Part shown: positions 12,472 to 21,099 of the stretch, one piece after another | Numbering within the stretch: position 1 is the first letter of the stretch | Layout of the letters: each line of letters begins with the position of its first letter | NCBI GenBank assembly: GCA_018240595.1 | Contig: JAFEFL010000055.1 | Location: 62,001 to 126,000, forward strand | Reading direction: 5' to 3' | DNA: 64,000 nt | Source of the DNA: Pseudomonadota bacterium | Lineage (GTDB): Bacteria; Pseudomonadota; Alphaproteobacteria; Rhizobiales; Xanthobacteraceae | Program-made: the position numbers and the translations under genes | The notes under the pieces: generated by a model | Databases searched by the model: none | Told to the model about the DNA's origin: nothing | What the model saw: only the letters and a program-made list of their open reading frames with translations

Positions 12472-13127
12472 GGCGTCGCCTTCTTCTCGGGCTCGCCGGT
12501 GAGCTTGTTGCCCTGCCCCGGTTCTTTCGCCTTTTCGTCGCCCGGCAGTATGTAGTCCGTGCCTTCCCACGGCGATAGGAAGTCGAACGAGCGGAATTCC
12601 TGTGCCAGCTTCACCTTGTCGTAGACGACGCGTTTCTGCTCATCGTCGTAGCGCACCTCGACGAAGCCGGTGAGCGGGAAGTCCTTGCGCAGCGGATGCC
12701 CCTCGAAGCCGTAATCGGTGAGGATGCGGCGCATGTCGGGATGACCGGTGAACAGCACGCCGTACAAATCGTAGGTCTCGCGCTCGAACCAGTCGGCGCC
12801 GCGGAACACCTCGATCACCGACGGCACCGGTGTAACCTCGTCGGTCATCACCTTGACGCGGATGCGCTGGTTCAGCCGCGGCGACAGCATGTGATAGACG
12901 ACGTCGAAGCGCTGCTCGCGGCCGGGATAATCGACCGCGGTGATGTCGATGATGCAGACGAACTGGCACGACGGATCGTCGCGCAGATATTTCATCACCT
13001 TGACGATGTCGGCGGCATTGGCGGCAACGTTGAGTTCGCCGAAGGCGATCTCGTGACCGGTCACCGCGCCGGGCAGCGCGGCGGTGATCGAGGCGCCGAG
13101 ATTGTCGAGCGTGGTGAGGATGTCCAT
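12468..13127 (-). CDS. nuoC: NADH-quinone oxidoreductase subunit C
   Basis: 30-kDa-type subunit of the hydrophilic arm, 219 residues. The diagnostic run is [20 protein letters not shown] followed by [18 protein letters not shown]. The C-terminal 35 residues are polar and Lys/Glu-rich. It follows nuoB after nine bases and overlaps the FlK-like thioesterase gene by four. Confidence 0.97.
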   Translation of the reverse strand: MDILTTLDNLGASITAALPGAVTGHEIAFGELNVAANAADIVKVMKYLRDDPSCQFVCIIDITAVDYPGREQRFDVVYHMLSPRLNQRIRVKVMTDEVTPVPSVIEVFRGADWFERETYDLYGVLFTGHPDMRRILTDYGFEGHPLRKDFPLTGFVEVRYDDEQKRVVYDKVKLAQEFRSFDFLSPWEGTDYILPGDEKAKEPGQGNKLTGEPEKKATP

Positions 13128-13136
13128 GGCCTGGCC

Positions 13137-13697
13137 CTAGCGCTCGATGGTGCCGACGCGGCGGATCTTCTTCTGCAGCATCAGCACGCCGTAAAGCAGC
13201 GCCTCCGCCGTCGGCGGGCAGCCGGGCACGTAGATGTCGACCGGTACGATGCGATCGCAGCCGCGCACCACGCTGTAGGAGTAGTGGTAGTAGCCGCCGC
13301 CATTGGCGCAGGAGCCCATCGAGATGACGTAGCGCGGCTCCGGCATCTGGTCGTAGACCTTGCGCAGCGCCGGGGCCATCTTGTTGGTCAGCGTGCCGGC
13401 GACGATCATCACGTCGGACTGGCGTGGGCTGGCACGAGGCGCGAAACCGAAGCGCTCGACGTCGTAGCGCGGCATCGACACCTGCATCATCTCGACCGCG
13501 CAACAGGCGAGGCCGAAGGTCATCCACATCAGCGAGCCGGTGCGCGCCCAGGTGACGAGGTCGTCGGCAGCGGTGACGATGAAGCCCTTGTCGGACAGCT
13601 CGTTATTGACGTTGGCAAAAAACGGATCGTCGGCGCCGACCGGCTTGCCGGTGTTCGGGTCGAGAATGCCGCGGGGCTGGGGAGCGACCATTGTCAT
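13137..13697 (-). CDS. nuoB: NADH-quinone oxidoreductase subunit B (cluster N2)
   Basis: Subunit carrying 4Fe-4S cluster N2, the direct donor to quinone. 186 residues. The four ligands are visible: the adjacent pair Cys65 and Cys66 ([10 protein letters not shown]), Cys130 ([12 protein letters not shown]) and Cys160 ([15 protein letters not shown]). A second in-frame ATG two codons downstream is an equally possible start. It follows nuoA by 19 bases. Confidence 0.98.
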   Translation of the reverse strand: MTMVAPQPRGILDPNTGKPVGADDPFFANVNNELSDKGFIVTAADDLVTWARTGSLMWMTFGLACCAVEMMQVSMPRYDVERFGFAPRASPRQSDVMIVAGTLTNKMAPALRKVYDQMPEPRYVISMGSCANGGGYYHYSYSVVRGCDRIVPVDIYVPGCPPTAEALLYGVLMLQKKIRRVGTIER

Positions 13698-13716
13698 TGG
13701 GATGCCTTCAGCGCGC

Positions 13717-14082
13717 TCAATCCCATTCGAGCGCGCCCTTCTTCCATTCGTAGATGAATCCGATGGTGAGCACGCCGAGGAACAACATCATCGCCCAGAA
13801 GCCGAAAGCGCCGACCTGATGGAACGTGACCGCCCACGGGAACAGGAAGCTCACCTCAAGATCGAATATAATGAACAGGATGGCGACGAGGTAGAAGCGC
13901 ACGTCGAATTTCATGCGCGCATCGTCGAACGCGTTGAAGCCGCATTCGTAGGCCGACAGCTTTTCCGGATCCGGCTGCTGGAACGCGACGATGAACGGCG
14001 CCACCAGAAGCGCCAGGCCGATCACGAGCGCCACGGCGATGAAGATCACGAGGGGCAGATAGTCTTGCAGCAATGCGCTCAT
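13717..14082 (-). CDS. nuoA: NADH-quinone oxidoreductase subunit A, first gene of the operon
   Basis: Three-helix membrane subunit of complex I, 121 residues, standard length. The conserved loop and second-helix region ([20 protein letters not shown] then [15 protein letters not shown]) contains the cysteine of the family and the acidic residues facing the quinone tunnel. It is the promoter-proximal gene of the operon. Confidence 0.97.
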   Translation of the reverse strand: MSALLQDYLPLVIFIAVALVIGLALLVAPFIVAFQQPDPEKLSAYECGFNAFDDARMKFDVRFYLVAILFIIFDLEVSFLFPWAVTFHQVGAFGFWAMMLFLGVLTIGFIYEWKKGALEWD

Positions 14083-14385
14083 CGGCGACCCCTATCGTCT
14101 CTCGCCCCGCCCCGCAAAGACCCTGCCCGGCCGCCATCGTCGGCGCCTCAGTTCCCGCGCAAAACCCTCAAAAACCCAAGGCCTTGTTTGGAAACATTGC
14201 AAGGACGGAGCGGCTGAGGCTTAGCGCAGCGCGCAACGCCTTGGCAAGCCAGCTCTGCCGCCAAAAAGGCCGCAAAAGGCCACGCGCGGCGCGCAAACTG
14301 TGGATCGTACCGGGCGCTGGCGGCGCGAGCGGATCATGACAGCGACTCGCCCGAACCGGCCGGCGAATCCTCTGCCGCGCCGCGC
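14083..14385. other. nuo promoter/leader region
   Basis: Non-coding stretch between the HAD gene and nuoA, both on the minus strand. The nuo promoter is expected here but I see no convincing -35/-10 pair. Near 14262-14281 the minus strand has a short GGCC/GGCC hairpin followed by five T, which could be a weak terminator for the HAD gene. No credible reading frame. Confidence 0.5.
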
Positions 14386-15102
14386 TCAGGCGCCGAGCTG
14401 CGCCGCGACGTCGGCAAGATCGCTGCCGGCGAGATCGACCGGCACGCTCGGCGCGCGTTCGCCAGTACCGGGGCCATGCTCATTCGGCCGGGCGACATGT
14501 GCCGTGCGCAGACCGCAGGCGGCGGCCGCCGAAAGGTCGCTCGAATGCGCCGCCACCATCGCGCACTCCCACGGCTCGAGATCGAGGGCGGCGCAGGCGG
14601 CGAGATAGACTTTCGGCTTGGGCTTGTAATCGCCGGCGATCTCGGCCCCTAGGATGGCGTCCCACGGCAGGTCGTTGCGCCGCGCCAGATCGACCATCAG
14701 GGATATATTTCCATTCGACACCGGCGCGATGCGGAATTTCGTCTTCAACCGCTTGAGCGCTGCCGGCACTTCCGGCCAGGCATCGAGGCGATGCCAGACC
14801 TGGGTCAGATCATCGAGCACTTCATCGGACAGGCTGTCGAGACCGAAGCGTGGCGCCATGCGCACCAGATTGGCCCGGTGCAGCACGTCGAGCTTCGAGA
14901 ACGGCAGGCGCCCCGATCGTACCTCCTCCATGCCCGGCTGATACTCGCCGCGCCAGGCGTCGGCGAAGGCCAGCCAGTCCAGCTTGAAGCCGAGGTCGCC
15001 GAGGATGCGTTCGGATTCGCGTGCGACCGAACTGCGCCAGTCGACCATGGTGCCGAACACATCGAAAAACAGGGCTTTGACACCCAGAACCGGGTTCGGC
15101 AT
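14386..15102 (-). CDS. HAD-superfamily hydrolase, haloacid dehalogenase type II-like
   Basis: 238 residues. The order of HAD motifs fits L-2-haloacid dehalogenases: nucleophile Asp14 in FFDVFGTMVDW, Ser129-Asn130 in APVSNGN, Lys160 in GDYKPKPKVY with Tyr166, and acidic Asp189 in AAHSSDLSAA. Type II dehalogenases replace halogen on a 2-haloacid by hydroxyl through an aspartyl ester. The last motif differs from the classical S-x-N-x-x-D form, so a phosphatase or other hydrolase is possible. It lies upstream of nuoA on the same strand, 303 bases away. Soluble; no signal peptide. Confidence 0.8.
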   Translation of the reverse strand: MPNPVLGVKALFFDVFGTMVDWRSSVARESERILGDLGFKLDWLAFADAWRGEYQPGMEEVRSGRLPFSKLDVLHRANLVRMAPRFGLDSLSDEVLDDLTQVWHRLDAWPEVPAALKRLKTKFRIAPVSNGNISLMVDLARRNDLPWDAILGAEIAGDYKPKPKVYLAACAALDLEPWECAMVAAHSSDLSAAAACGLRTAHVARPNEHGPGTGERAPSVPVDLAGSDLADVAAQLGA

Positions 15103-15209
15103 GGCGGCAACTCCTGCGGCTTGCGATTGTCACGCGCTGCCGGCGGCGGCAGCCCCGCCCGGCCTGCACGCGCCACGGACCGGAAGGGTCGGAGCAGTAT
15201 CGCACAACG

Positions 15210-15236
15210 AAAAAGGCTCGCCAAACGGCGAGCCTT
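15210..15236 (-). terminator. Terminator downstream of tRNA-Asp
   Basis: Perfect 10-base-pair stem (15213-15222 with 15227-15236) around an AAAC loop, followed on the minus strand by a T run from the A tract at 15210-15214. It lies 28 bases beyond the 3' end of tRNA-Asp and fits as its rho-independent terminator. Confidence 0.75.
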
Positions 15237-15264
15237 CTTAAGTCTCTGATTTTCATCGGAGAAA

Positions 15265-15341
15265 TGGCGGGAGCGACGGGACTCGAACCCGCGGCCTCTG
15301 CCGTGACAGGGCAGCGCTCTAACCAACTGAGCTACGCCCCC
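15265..15341 (-). tRNA. tRNA-Asp (GTC)
   Basis: Complete cloverleaf: 7-bp acceptor GGGGGCG/CGCTCCC, D stem GCTC/GAGC, anticodon stem CTGCC/GGCAG with loop CTGTCAC giving anticodon GTC, and a T arm with TTCGAGT. Discriminator G as expected for Asp. The CCA end is encoded. Confidence 0.97.
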
Positions 15342-15528
15342 GCGGGCGTTGCGGTGAGTTATAGGGGGCTCCGCCGCAAGTCAAGGCAAACACGTTCGCA
15401 TGCGTCACAATTGCGAAAACGCCCCATTTATCGGTAAGAATCATGGTCAGACCGCACCCGAATCGTCTAATCCGGACGTCACGGTCTGGCGCTTCGCCAG
15501 CCTTGCGGCTCAAGAGGAGGGTCCCCTG

Positions 15529-15828
15529 ATGGCTACGGCAAGTAAGGCTCCGGCAACGGTTACCCTGAAGCATCTCGCTGCGGCGCTCGCCGAATCGCAC
15601 GAAATGTCGAAGAAGCAGGCGGAAACCGTGCTCGGCGATTTCGTCGGCAGCATCGTCAAGCATCTCAAGAAGGGCGAGCGAATCCGCATCGGCGGTCTCG
15701 GCATCCTTCAAGTGCGCAAGCGCGCCGCGCGCATCGGCCGTAACCCGGCCACCGGTGAACAGATTCAGATCAAGGCGTCGAAGAAGGTCGCCTTCCGCGC
15801 CGCCAAGGAACTCAAGGAAGCGGTCTGA
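15529..15828 (+). CDS. HU-family DNA-binding protein
   Basis: 99-residue HU/IHF-fold nucleoid protein. The start at ATG (MATASKAPATVTLKHLAAAL) is chosen because a strong Shine-Dalgarno AAGAGGAGG lies eight bases upstream; a longer frame from 15400 would run through the promoter region. The C-terminal half holds the HU signature (GERIRIGGLGILQVRKRAAR, then GRNPATGEQIQI, with the conserved Pro at the arm tip). Such proteins bind and bend DNA with low sequence specificity. Strong terminator follows. Confidence 0.95.
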   Translation: MATASKAPATVTLKHLAAALAESHEMSKKQAETVLGDFVGSIVKHLKKGERIRIGGLGILQVRKRAARIGRNPATGEQIQIKASKKVAFRAAKELKEAV

Positions 15829-15860
15829 CGCTTCCTTCGCTGGACTCTCCGGCAACATTG

Positions 15861-15904
15861 ACGGCAGGCTGCAGCAGATCGCGCAGCCTGCCGTTTTGTT
15901 TTTG
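15861..15904 (+). terminator. Terminator of the HU gene
   Basis: Perfect 12-base-pair stem (15861-15872 with 15883-15894), 10-base loop, then TTTTGTTTTTG. A textbook rho-independent terminator 33 bases after the HU stop. It ends about 20 bases before the pepT start. Confidence 0.92.
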
Positions 15905-15924
15905 ATGCCGACTGGAATTCGCCG

Positions 15925-17178
15925 ATGCCCGCCTCCCCCGTGTTCGACTACACCGTGCTCGAGCGGTTCCTGCGCTACGTCGTGATCGACACCCGGTCGG
16001 ACCCCGAGTCTCCCACCACGCCGTCCACGGAGAAGCAGAAGAACCTCGGCCGGCTGCTGGTGAGCGAATTGCGCGATATCGGCCTCGGCGACGCCGCCAT
16101 GGACGATAACGGCTATGTCTACGCGACGCTGCCGGGCAACACGGCCAAGGCCGTCCCGGTGATCTGCTTCTGCTCGCACATGGACACCTCGCCGGATTGC
16201 TCCGGCGCCAACGTCAAGCCGCAGATCGTGCGCAATTACCAGGGCGGCGACATTATCCTGCCCGGCGACACGACACAGGTGATCCGCGCCGCCGAGCATC
16301 CGTCACTCGCGCACCAGACCGGTCACGACATCGTCACCTCGGACGGCACCACCCTGCTCGGGGCCGACAACAAGGCCGGGCTCGCCGAGATCGTCGACGC
16401 CATGCGCTTCCTCGTCGCGCATCCCGAGATCAAGCACGGCACCGTCAAGGTGCTGTTTACGCCGGATGAGGAAATCGGCCGCGGCGTCGACAAGGCCGAC
16501 CTGAAGCGGCTCGCCGCCGACTTCGCCTATACGATCGACGGCGAGGCCGCCGGCACCATCGAGAACGAAACCTTCTCGGCCGACGCCGCGATCGTCACCA
16601 TCACCGGCGTCGCCGCGCATCCCGGTTTTGCCAAGGGCAAGATGGAGAACGCCATCAAGATCGCGGCGGCCATCATCGACGCGCTGCCGAAGGACACCTG
16701 CTCGCCCGAGACGACCGAAGGCCGCGAGGGCTTCTTGCATCCGGTGTCGGTCACCTCGCAACTCGGCGAGGCGAAGCTGCAGTTCATCCTGCGCGATTTC
16801 GACGACGCCGGACTGCGCGCCAAGGCTGCGCTGCTCGAGCGAACGGTCACTGACGTGATGCGTGGCTTCCCGCGCTCGAGCTATCGCTTCGAGGTGAAGG
16901 AGCAGTACCGCAACATGCGCGTCGTGCTCGACCAGCATCCGGCCATCGTCGACAACGCCATGGAAGCGGTGCGCCGCGCCGGCCTCACGCCGGTGAAGGG
17001 CTCGATCCGCGGCGGCACCGACGGCTCGCGGCTGTCGTTCATGGGGCTGCCCTGCCCCAACATCTTCGCCGGCGAACACGCCTTCCACTCGCCGCTGGAA
17101 TGGGTGAGCGTTCAGGACATGCAGGCCGCCGTGCGCACCATCGTGCACCTTGCGGCGCTGTGGGAAGAGCGGGCGTAA
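15925..17178 (+). CDS. pepT: Peptidase T (tripeptide aminopeptidase)
   Basis: 417-residue cytoplasmic M20 dinuclear-zinc aminopeptidase releasing the N-terminal residue of tripeptides. Metal and catalytic residues are in place: His85 and Asp87 (SHMDTSPD), Asp148 (LLGADNKAG), catalytic Glu182 with Glu183 (TPDEEIGRG), and the C-terminal His in HAFHSPLEW. RGGTDGSRLSFMGLPCPN is also diagnostic. Length equals the family norm. Monocistronic. Confidence 0.96.
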   Translation: MPASPVFDYTVLERFLRYVVIDTRSDPESPTTPSTEKQKNLGRLLVSELRDIGLGDAAMDDNGYVYATLPGNTAKAVPVICFCSHMDTSPDCSGANVKPQIVRNYQGGDIILPGDTTQVIRAAEHPSLAHQTGHDIVTSDGTTLLGADNKAGLAEIVDAMRFLVAHPEIKHGTVKVLFTPDEEIGRGVDKADLKRLAADFAYTIDGEAAGTIENETFSADAAIVTITGVAAHPGFAKGKMENAIKIAAAIIDALPKDTCSPETTEGREGFLHPVSVTSQLGEAKLQFILRDFDDAGLRAKAALLERTVTDVMRGFPRSSYRFEVKEQYRNMRVVLDQHPAIVDNAMEAVRRAGLTPVKGSIRGGTDGSRLSFMGLPCPNIFAGEHAFHSPLEWVSVQDMQAAVRTIVHLAALWEERA

Positions 17179-17329
17179 GACGCGGGGCCTGCCGGTGCCG
17201 CGCGGCCGAAAGGCAACTAGCTCGGCTCACTTGCCGTTCGACACGTCGTCACCCGATCAGGTTTCGGGTGGTGGGCCCTCACGTCTTCTGCGACCTAGAC
17301 CGCATCGTTCGGTCCGGTCGCGAGGCGCC

Positions 17330-18562
17330 ATGTCGAAAAACTTGCAACATCACCAAATGCGGCCGGCTTTCCGGCGGCTGGCATGGTCCAATCTGATTGC
17401 GCAATCGGCCGATCAGGTCGGTCTCGCTGCAGCGCCGATGGTCGCCGTATTGGTGCTCGGCGCCGGCGCCGGTTCGACCGGCTTGCTCACCGCGGCGCAG
17501 ACCTTGCCGTTTCTGCTGCTGTCGTTTCCGGCGGGTGTGATCGCCGACCGGGCGGCGCGCCGCTCGCTGATGGCGCTGGCCGAGGCGCTGCGCAGTCTGG
17601 CGCTGCTGTCGCTGCCCGTGCTGATCGCGCTCGGCTGGCTGTCGGTGCCGGCACTGGCCGTCATTGGCTTTGCCGCCGCCACCGGCACCGTCGCCTTCAG
17701 CGTCGCGGCGCCCGCGCTGGTGCCGGCACTGGTGCCGCGCCAGGACTTCGCGGCCGCCAACAGCCGGCTAGAACTGGCGCGCAGCACCGCCTTCGCCGCC
17801 GGTCCCGCGCTCGCCGGCGCGCTGGTGGGCTGGATCGGCGCCTCGCCGACCTTCATCCTCGCGGCGGCATTGTCGGCCGCCGCCGCCGCGCTCCTGATCG
17901 GCATCCCCGAGCCGAAACGTCCTCCTCCGGCGCCGCGCCACATCGTCGCCGATCTCAAGGAAGGCGCCGGCTTCGTCTGGCAACACCACTGGCTACGGCC
18001 GATCCTGCTCACCGCTGTCGCGTGGAACCTCTCCTGGTTCGTTCTGCAGGCCGCCTTCGTGCCCTACGCGGTGCATCGCCTCGGGCTGTCGGCGAGCGGC
18101 GTCGGTATGACGCTCGCCGTCTACGGTGTCGGCATGGTGACGGGCGCACTGCTCGCGACGCGCATCACGGCATGGCTATCGTTCGGCAGCGCGGTTGCGC
18201 TGGGCCCTCTCGTTTCCGTCGCCGCTATCGCAGTGATGGTCGCGACGCTGCAATGGCCTTCGGGAATCCTCGCCGGGCTCTCGTTCTTCCTGTTCGGCGC
18301 CGGCCCGATCGTCTGGGTCATTTCGTCAACCACGCTGCGCCAGGCCGTCACCCCGGAGGCCCTCCTCGGCCGCGTTTCAGCACTGTTCATGACGGCCAAC
18401 ACCGGCGCCCGGCCTATCGGCGCCGCGCTGGGCGGGCTCATCGGCGCCGGCTACGGCACGGAAGCCTGCATCGTCGTTGCTTGTATCGGCTTCCTGATTC
18501 AGGCGGCGATCATCCTGCGCTCGGCGATTACGGGCCTGGCGAGGCTGCCGGCCGCCGCTTGA
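17330..18562 (+). CDS. MFS transporter (EntS/MFS_3-like exporter)
   Basis: 410 residues with about twelve hydrophobic helices in two halves. The loop after helix 2 has DRAARRSLMALAEALR, an MFS motif-A variant, and PAGVIADR precedes it, as in the enterobactin-exporter-like MFS_3 group. Start taken at MSKNLQHHQMRPAF; a start nine codons later is equally plausible and neither has a strong ribosome-binding site. Substrate cannot be read from sequence. Confidence 0.88.
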   Translation: MSKNLQHHQMRPAFRRLAWSNLIAQSADQVGLAAAPMVAVLVLGAGAGSTGLLTAAQTLPFLLLSFPAGVIADRAARRSLMALAEALRSLALLSLPVLIALGWLSVPALAVIGFAAATGTVAFSVAAPALVPALVPRQDFAAANSRLELARSTAFAAGPALAGALVGWIGASPTFILAAALSAAAAALLIGIPEPKRPPPAPRHIVADLKEGAGFVWQHHWLRPILLTAVAWNLSWFVLQAAFVPYAVHRLGLSASGVGMTLAVYGVGMVTGALLATRITAWLSFGSAVALGPLVSVAAIAVMVATLQWPSGILAGLSFFLFGAGPIVWVISSTTLRQAVTPEALLGRVSALFMTANTGARPIGAALGGLIGAGYGTEACIVVACIGFLIQAAIILRSAITGLARLPAAA

Positions 18563-18659
18563 GCGCATGCGGCCGCCCGCTGGCGATTGCGCTAGGTCAA
18601 CACCACCGGTTGCGGCCGCCGTTTAGAATGCCCGGTCAGAACGCAGACCGGAGGTTCAT

Positions 18660-18941
18660 ATGCTGCTGCGGACCATCATACTTGCGTCAGTGCTGATCGT
18701 TGTCCCGACCGCCTTTGCCGCCGCCGAGTCCTGCGATGCCGGCAACGGCTGCAGCGTCGATTGCGACGACGGCTGCAGTGCGGTGTTCTACCAGAACACC
18801 AACCAGTGCGTCGCCGTCTGCTACGACAAGAAGGGCAAGAAGAAGATCGCGACGCCGATTACGGCGACTTTCAAGAACGCGGCGAAAGCCGACATTGAGC
18901 GCATCCTGGGCCTGGGCACCAAGAAGACGCGGCCGAAGTGA
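18660..18941 (+). CDS. Small Cys-rich secreted protein
   Basis: 93 residues. A clear signal peptide (LLRTIILASVLIVVPTAFA) is followed by a short mature domain holding six cysteines between residues 25 and 55 (spacing suggests three disulphides) and a basic C-terminus (KKGKKK, KKTRPK). GGAGG lies six bases upstream of the ATG. I do not recognise the family; it is probably a periplasmic or secreted disulphide-rich protein. Confidence 0.8.
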   Translation: MLLRTIILASVLIVVPTAFAAAESCDAGNGCSVDCDDGCSAVFYQNTNQCVAVCYDKKGKKKIATPITATFKNAAKADIERILGLGTKKTRPK

Positions 18942-18977
18942 CGAGCCCTTGCGGCTGCACCCGCTCTGAAGGGCGCG

Positions 18978-19053
18978 TGGTGGGCGATGACGGACTCGAA
19001 CCGCCGACATCCTCCGTGTAAAGGAGGCGCTCTACCAACTGAGCTAATCGCCC
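18978..19053 (-). tRNA. tRNA-Val (TAC)
   Basis: Complete cloverleaf: acceptor GGGCGAT/ATCGCCC, D stem GCTC/GAGC, anticodon stem CCTCC/GGAGG with loop TTTACAC giving anticodon TAC, T loop TTCGAGT, discriminator A, encoded CCA. 76 nucleotides. Confidence 0.97.
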
Positions 19054-19116
19054 TGCCAAGCCCAATATCTTGAGTTGGCAGGGCGATGCAAGGGCTGGCG
19101 GCGCCGCCGCCGTCGA

Positions 19117-19677
19117 TTACGGCGTCACCGTCAATTCGGTCCACATGCCGGCCGCATAGTGGCCGGGCACGTTGCACGCCAGCAGATATTTGCCTGGCTT
19201 GAGCTTGACCGTCAGCGATCCGGACTTCCCGGGGTCGAGTTCCGAGACTTCGCCCAGCGAGTTGGTTTTGTCTTCGTTGAGGCGGTTCTCCCCGCTCAAG
19301 TAGGGCAAAGCCGTCTTGGTGTCCTTGATCGGCAGCACCAGCATCTCGTGGATCGTCTTTTCCGAATGGTTCGTCACGGCAAAGGTCACGGATCCGGATT
19401 TGACCGTATGTTGATAGATGGTGATGCCCATATGCGGCTTCGCCGCCTTGGCTGAAGTCCCCGACTTCATCATCCCCATTCCATGATCCGTCGGCATCGT
19501 TCCCGACATATCGCCCCACAGCGAGACGGTAATCGTGGTGGCGGCGGCGGCCGGCCGTGCCAGCGCGACGGCAAACAGGCTCGCCAGGCCAACGGCAAAC
19601 AGCTTTACGGCGAAACCGGACGCGCGCCTGACCGGCGGCTTCGGCTCATTGGATCCACAGGCAATCGTCATTTTCAC
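19117..19677 (-). CDS. Periplasmic cupredoxin-like copper protein
   Basis: 186 residues. After a twin-charged N-terminus and signal-like helix ending near ARPAAA (residue 45) comes a cupredoxin domain. The type 1 copper ligands are all present: His110 (KTIHEML), then Cys168-x4-His173-x4-Met178 in ACNVPGHYAAGMW. A Met/His-rich stretch (DHGMGMMK, residues 64-71) near the mature N-terminus could be a second copper site. It lies 33 bases after the sensor kinase gene on the same strand, so it is probably the last gene of a regulator-kinase-cupredoxin operon. Likely role: periplasmic copper binding or electron transfer. Confidence 0.9.
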   Translation of the reverse strand: MKMTIACGSNEPKPPVRRASGFAVKLFAVGLASLFAVALARPAAAATTITVSLWGDMSGTMPTDHGMGMMKSGTSAKAAKPHMGITIYQHTVKSGSVTFAVTNHSEKTIHEMLVLPIKDTKTALPYLSGENRLNEDKTNSLGEVSELDPGKSGSLTVKLKPGKYLLACNVPGHYAAGMWTELTVTP

Positions 19678-19710
19678 TGTATCCCCGTTGTGTTCGCGAC
19701 GCCGGTTCCT

Positions 19711-21099
19711 TCAACCGTGCCGCGTTTCAGTCGCCGCCCCACTTGCTCTCACTTCTCTGAACGTCATCACGACGATCAGACCCGGACCGGCATCTTCGAC
19801 GCCGACAATCACGCCGTGCAGATCGGCGACGGCCTTGACCAGGCTCAGGCCCAGGCCGTTGCCAGGCGTCGACCGGCTGCGCTCGAGCCGATAAAATCGC
19901 CGAAAGATCAGTTCGCGCTCCGCCGCCGGCACACCCCGGCCATCGTCGCGAACCACCGCCACAGCCCCTTGCCCGTCACGAACCAATGCCACCGAGATGC
20001 GCGTCCCCGACGGCGTGTGGTGAATCGCATTCTCGACGAGATTGGCGAACAGCTGGGTCAGGAGCTGACGGTCGCCGGCGACGTGAATGTCAGGAGCGAT
20101 GTCCACAACCACGCTGCGGCCACCGTCGACCGCCGCCGGAGAGAAAGCCTCCACGACATTCGCGACAACTGCGCTGAGGTCGACGTCGCTGAAATTGGCG
20201 CGCCGTGTGCCGGCCTCGATCTGCGCGATCCGCAACAAGGCATCGAACGTCGCCAAAATGTCGTCGACCTTGTCGATCGCGCCGTCGATCGCCGCCGCAT
20301 GCTCCTCATTCGATCGTGCCGTCTGCCCGGCCACTTCCAGCCTCTGGCGGAGATGCGCCAAAGGCGTCTTCAGGTCATGGGCGATATCCGTCGAAACCTG
20401 CCGCAGGCTCTCCATCAGACCGGTGATCCGGTCGAGCATATGGTTGAGCGTCTCCGCCAGCCGATCGAAATCGTCTCCGGTTCCGCGCACCGGGACGCGC
20501 TGCGTGAAGTCGCCGGCGATAATGGCGTCCGCAGTGCGCCGAATGGTTTCGACCCGCTTCATCAGAGCGAGGCTCAGCGCGCCGCCGCCGATGATGCCAA
20601 GCACCACGACCGCGGCGAAGACCGACACAATGCCGTTGAAGACCGATTGCTTGGTCTCCTCGACCTCCTCCCGGTTCGCGCCGATGGCAATCCTGAGGCC
20701 GCCGGGAAGGTCGGCCGCGAGCACGCGAAGGCGGCTCACGTCGCCGTCTTCTTCGACGCTCGTCACATTCGACCAGCCGGTCTGTTTCGGCATGCCGGAA
20801 AGGTCGCCGGCCAGCACCTTGCCGCCGGCATCGGCGACCGCGTATTTCAACTGCCCGGCAGGAAGCGCCGTTTCATGGGCCCGCGCTGTTTCCAGCAGCC
20901 GCGGCAGACCGCCACTGGCGAAAGCGGCTTCGTACCGCGTCATCTCGTCGCTGACGCGACGATCGAGGCGACCGTCGAGCATCGCGCAGGTCGTCAGATA
21001 AAGCCCGGCGCCAAGGACGGTGACAGCGAGCGCGAACAGCAGCACCGTCAGCGACGTCAGGCGAAAGGTCGCCGTGTGGATCAGCTTACTTGGGCGCAC
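19711..21099 (-). CDS. Membrane sensor histidine kinase
   Basis: 462 residues starting at GTG, which overlaps the upstream response regulator gene by 14 bases. Layout: helix 1 at about residues 16-36, a periplasmic domain of about 120 residues, helix 2 at 157-180, HAMP domain, HisKA with phospho-acceptor His241 (STDIAHDLKTPLAHL), and a HATPase domain with the N box (LVENAIHHTP) and G boxes (DDGRGVP, GNGLGLSLV). OmpR-class partner suggests an EnvZ/CusS-like kinase. The cupredoxin gene immediately downstream hints at a copper or redox signal, an inference from position only. Confidence 0.95.
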   Translation of the reverse strand: MRPSKLIHTATFRLTSLTVLLFALAVTVLGAGLYLTTCAMLDGRLDRRVSDEMTRYEAAFASGGLPRLLETARAHETALPAGQLKYAVADAGGKVLAGDLSGMPKQTGWSNVTSVEEDGDVSRLRVLAADLPGGLRIAIGANREEVEETKQSVFNGIVSVFAAVVVLGIIGGGALSLALMKRVETIRRTADAIIAGDFTQRVPVRGTGDDFDRLAETLNHMLDRITGLMESLRQVSTDIAHDLKTPLAHLRQRLEVAGQTARSNEEHAAAIDGAIDKVDDILATFDALLRIAQIEAGTRRANFSDVDLSAVVANVVEAFSPAAVDGGRSVVVDIAPDIHVAGDRQLLTQLFANLVENAIHHTPSGTRISVALVRDGQGAVAVVRDDGRGVPAAERELIFRRFYRLERSRSTPGNGLGLSLVKAVADLHGVIVGVEDAGPGLIVVMTFREVRASGAATETRHG

